Source of the DNA: an uncultured Megasphaera sp.
GTDB taxonomy: Bacteria > Bacillota > Negativicutes > Veillonellales > Megasphaeraceae
Assembly (NCBI GenBank): GCA_900554215.1
Contig: USGG01000057.1
Span: 1-13,048 of the forward strand
Direction of reading: 5' to 3'
DNA: 13,048 nt
Shown here: positions 12,782 to 13,048 of the stretch, one piece after another
How the letters are laid out: every line of letters starts with the position of its first letter
Position numbering within the stretch: position 1 is the stretch's first letter
Translations under genes and position numbers: made by a program
The notes under the pieces: generated by a model
Databases searched by the model: none
What the model was told of the DNA's origin: nothing
What the model saw: only the letters and a program-made list of their open reading frames with translations

Positions 12782-13048
12782 TCATTTTTCTGGCTGAACG
12801 AGCTGCCAATATCCCTTCCTATGGGACCCAACCCGTATGATTCGGCCTTTTGCCTGCAAATTGCGGATATGGTATTTAATTTTTCCCGGCTTCCATCGCA
12901 GGATCCCGGCCATTTCCTTCTGCGTACAACTTGGATTTTGCTGCAATATTTGCCAAATAGCCGTTTCATTGTCTGTTAGTATAGGGTTGCTTTCAGTCTT
13001 TTGGTCAGTCTTTTGGTCAGTCTTTTGGTCAGTCTTTTGGTCAGTCTT
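12782..13048 (-). CDS. C-terminal winged-helix part of a larger protein, linker made of KTDQ repeats (5' end outside window)
   Basis: The frame runs unbroken from the right edge to a TGA at 12784-12782, giving 88 residues. Residues 1-18 are KTDQ repeated four times plus KT. The remainder is a winged helix: ETAIWQILQQNPSCTQKEMA, then ILRWKPGKIKYHIRNLQAKG as recognition helix, then a wing RIIRVGSHRKGYWQLV. In established families this arrangement (TxQK-type repeat linker followed by a terminal winged helix) is the tail of AlbA_2/Schlafen-like ATP-binding proteins, sometimes annotated as RecG-like helicases or transcription regulators. That assignment is inference, since the N-terminal domains lie outside. 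Base composition is AT-richer than the core genes. No promoter is visible because the start is outside. Confidence 0.75.
   Translation of the reverse strand, partial: KTDQKTDQKTDQKTDQKTESNPILTDNETAIWQILQQNPSCTQKEMAGILRWKPGKIKYHIRNLQAKGRIIRVGSHRKGYWQLVQPEK
12993..13048. repeat. 12-bp in-frame tandem repeat (continues beyond the window)
   Basis: TCAGTCTTTTGG is repeated four times without error from 12993 to 13040, followed by eight bases of a fifth copy at the window edge. On the minus strand it reads AAG-ACT-GAC-CAA, giving KTDQ. Being a multiple of three, copy-number change keeps the reading frame. Confidence 0.95.

Noticed and set aside
12730..12979. Short open frames on both strands near the right edge
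   Set aside because: The frame that runs unbroken from the edge to 12782 on the minus strand encodes a recognisable winged helix with a repeat linker; the other frames cover the same DNA and carry no motif.
12993..13048. Tandem repeats as a possible CRISPR array
   Set aside because: The 12-bp units are contiguous, with no spacers, and lie in frame inside a coding region.

Overview
The window is about 13 kb of bacterial chromosome with a fairly high GC content outside two AT-richer patches (the DpnI gene at 3908-4678 and the right edge from about 12780). Strong AGGAGG-type ribosome sites, TTGACA/TATAAT promoters, the order rpsF-ssb-rpsR and general protein character suggest a Firmicute-type organism of high GC, most likely a Negativicute such as Megasphaera or a relative. 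That placement is inference. No 16S gene or other decisive marker is present.

Layout from left to right. 1-884 is the 3' part of a PiT phosphate permease, closed by a 16-bp terminator. 1055-2071 encodes a protein of the ACC deaminase/D-cysteine desulfhydrase fold family that lacks the usual PLP lysine. A 17-bp hairpin separates it from a convergent minus-strand operon, queD-queE-folE (3673 down to 2135). This operon makes the 7-deazaguanine precursor of queuosine. It has a consensus promoter and a leader containing an intrinsic terminator, so it looks controlled by attenuation. Upstream lies a solitary AT-rich gene for a DpnI-type endonuclease that cuts methylated GATC. 4866-6086 is a MalY/PatB-type C-S lyase or aminotransferase. 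It is transcribed divergently from an XRE-family regulator (6299-7006), which is followed by a YafP-like GNAT acetyltransferase.

Next come a secreted BamE/SmpA-like protein on the minus strand, a LOG-family phosphoribohydrolase and a convergent TauE/SafE-type permease whose stop codon overlaps that of the LOG gene. The housekeeping operon rpsF-ssb-rpsR (10930 down to 9915) follows, with a perfect-spacing promoter, two leader hairpins and a strong terminator. The right part holds an iron-sulfur flavoprotein-like gene (11579-11043) and a divergent EamA-type transporter (11785-12654). At the right edge is the C-terminal end of a winged-helix protein whose linker is a 12-bp tandem repeat encoding (KTDQ)n.

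Most of the window is core metabolism. The items most worth a second look are the PLP-fold protein without its lysine, the attenuator leader of the queuosine operon, the orphan DpnI with dyad symmetry over its promoter, and the repeat-bearing winged-helix protein. I saw no CRISPR array, tRNA, rRNA, insertion sequence or prophage.
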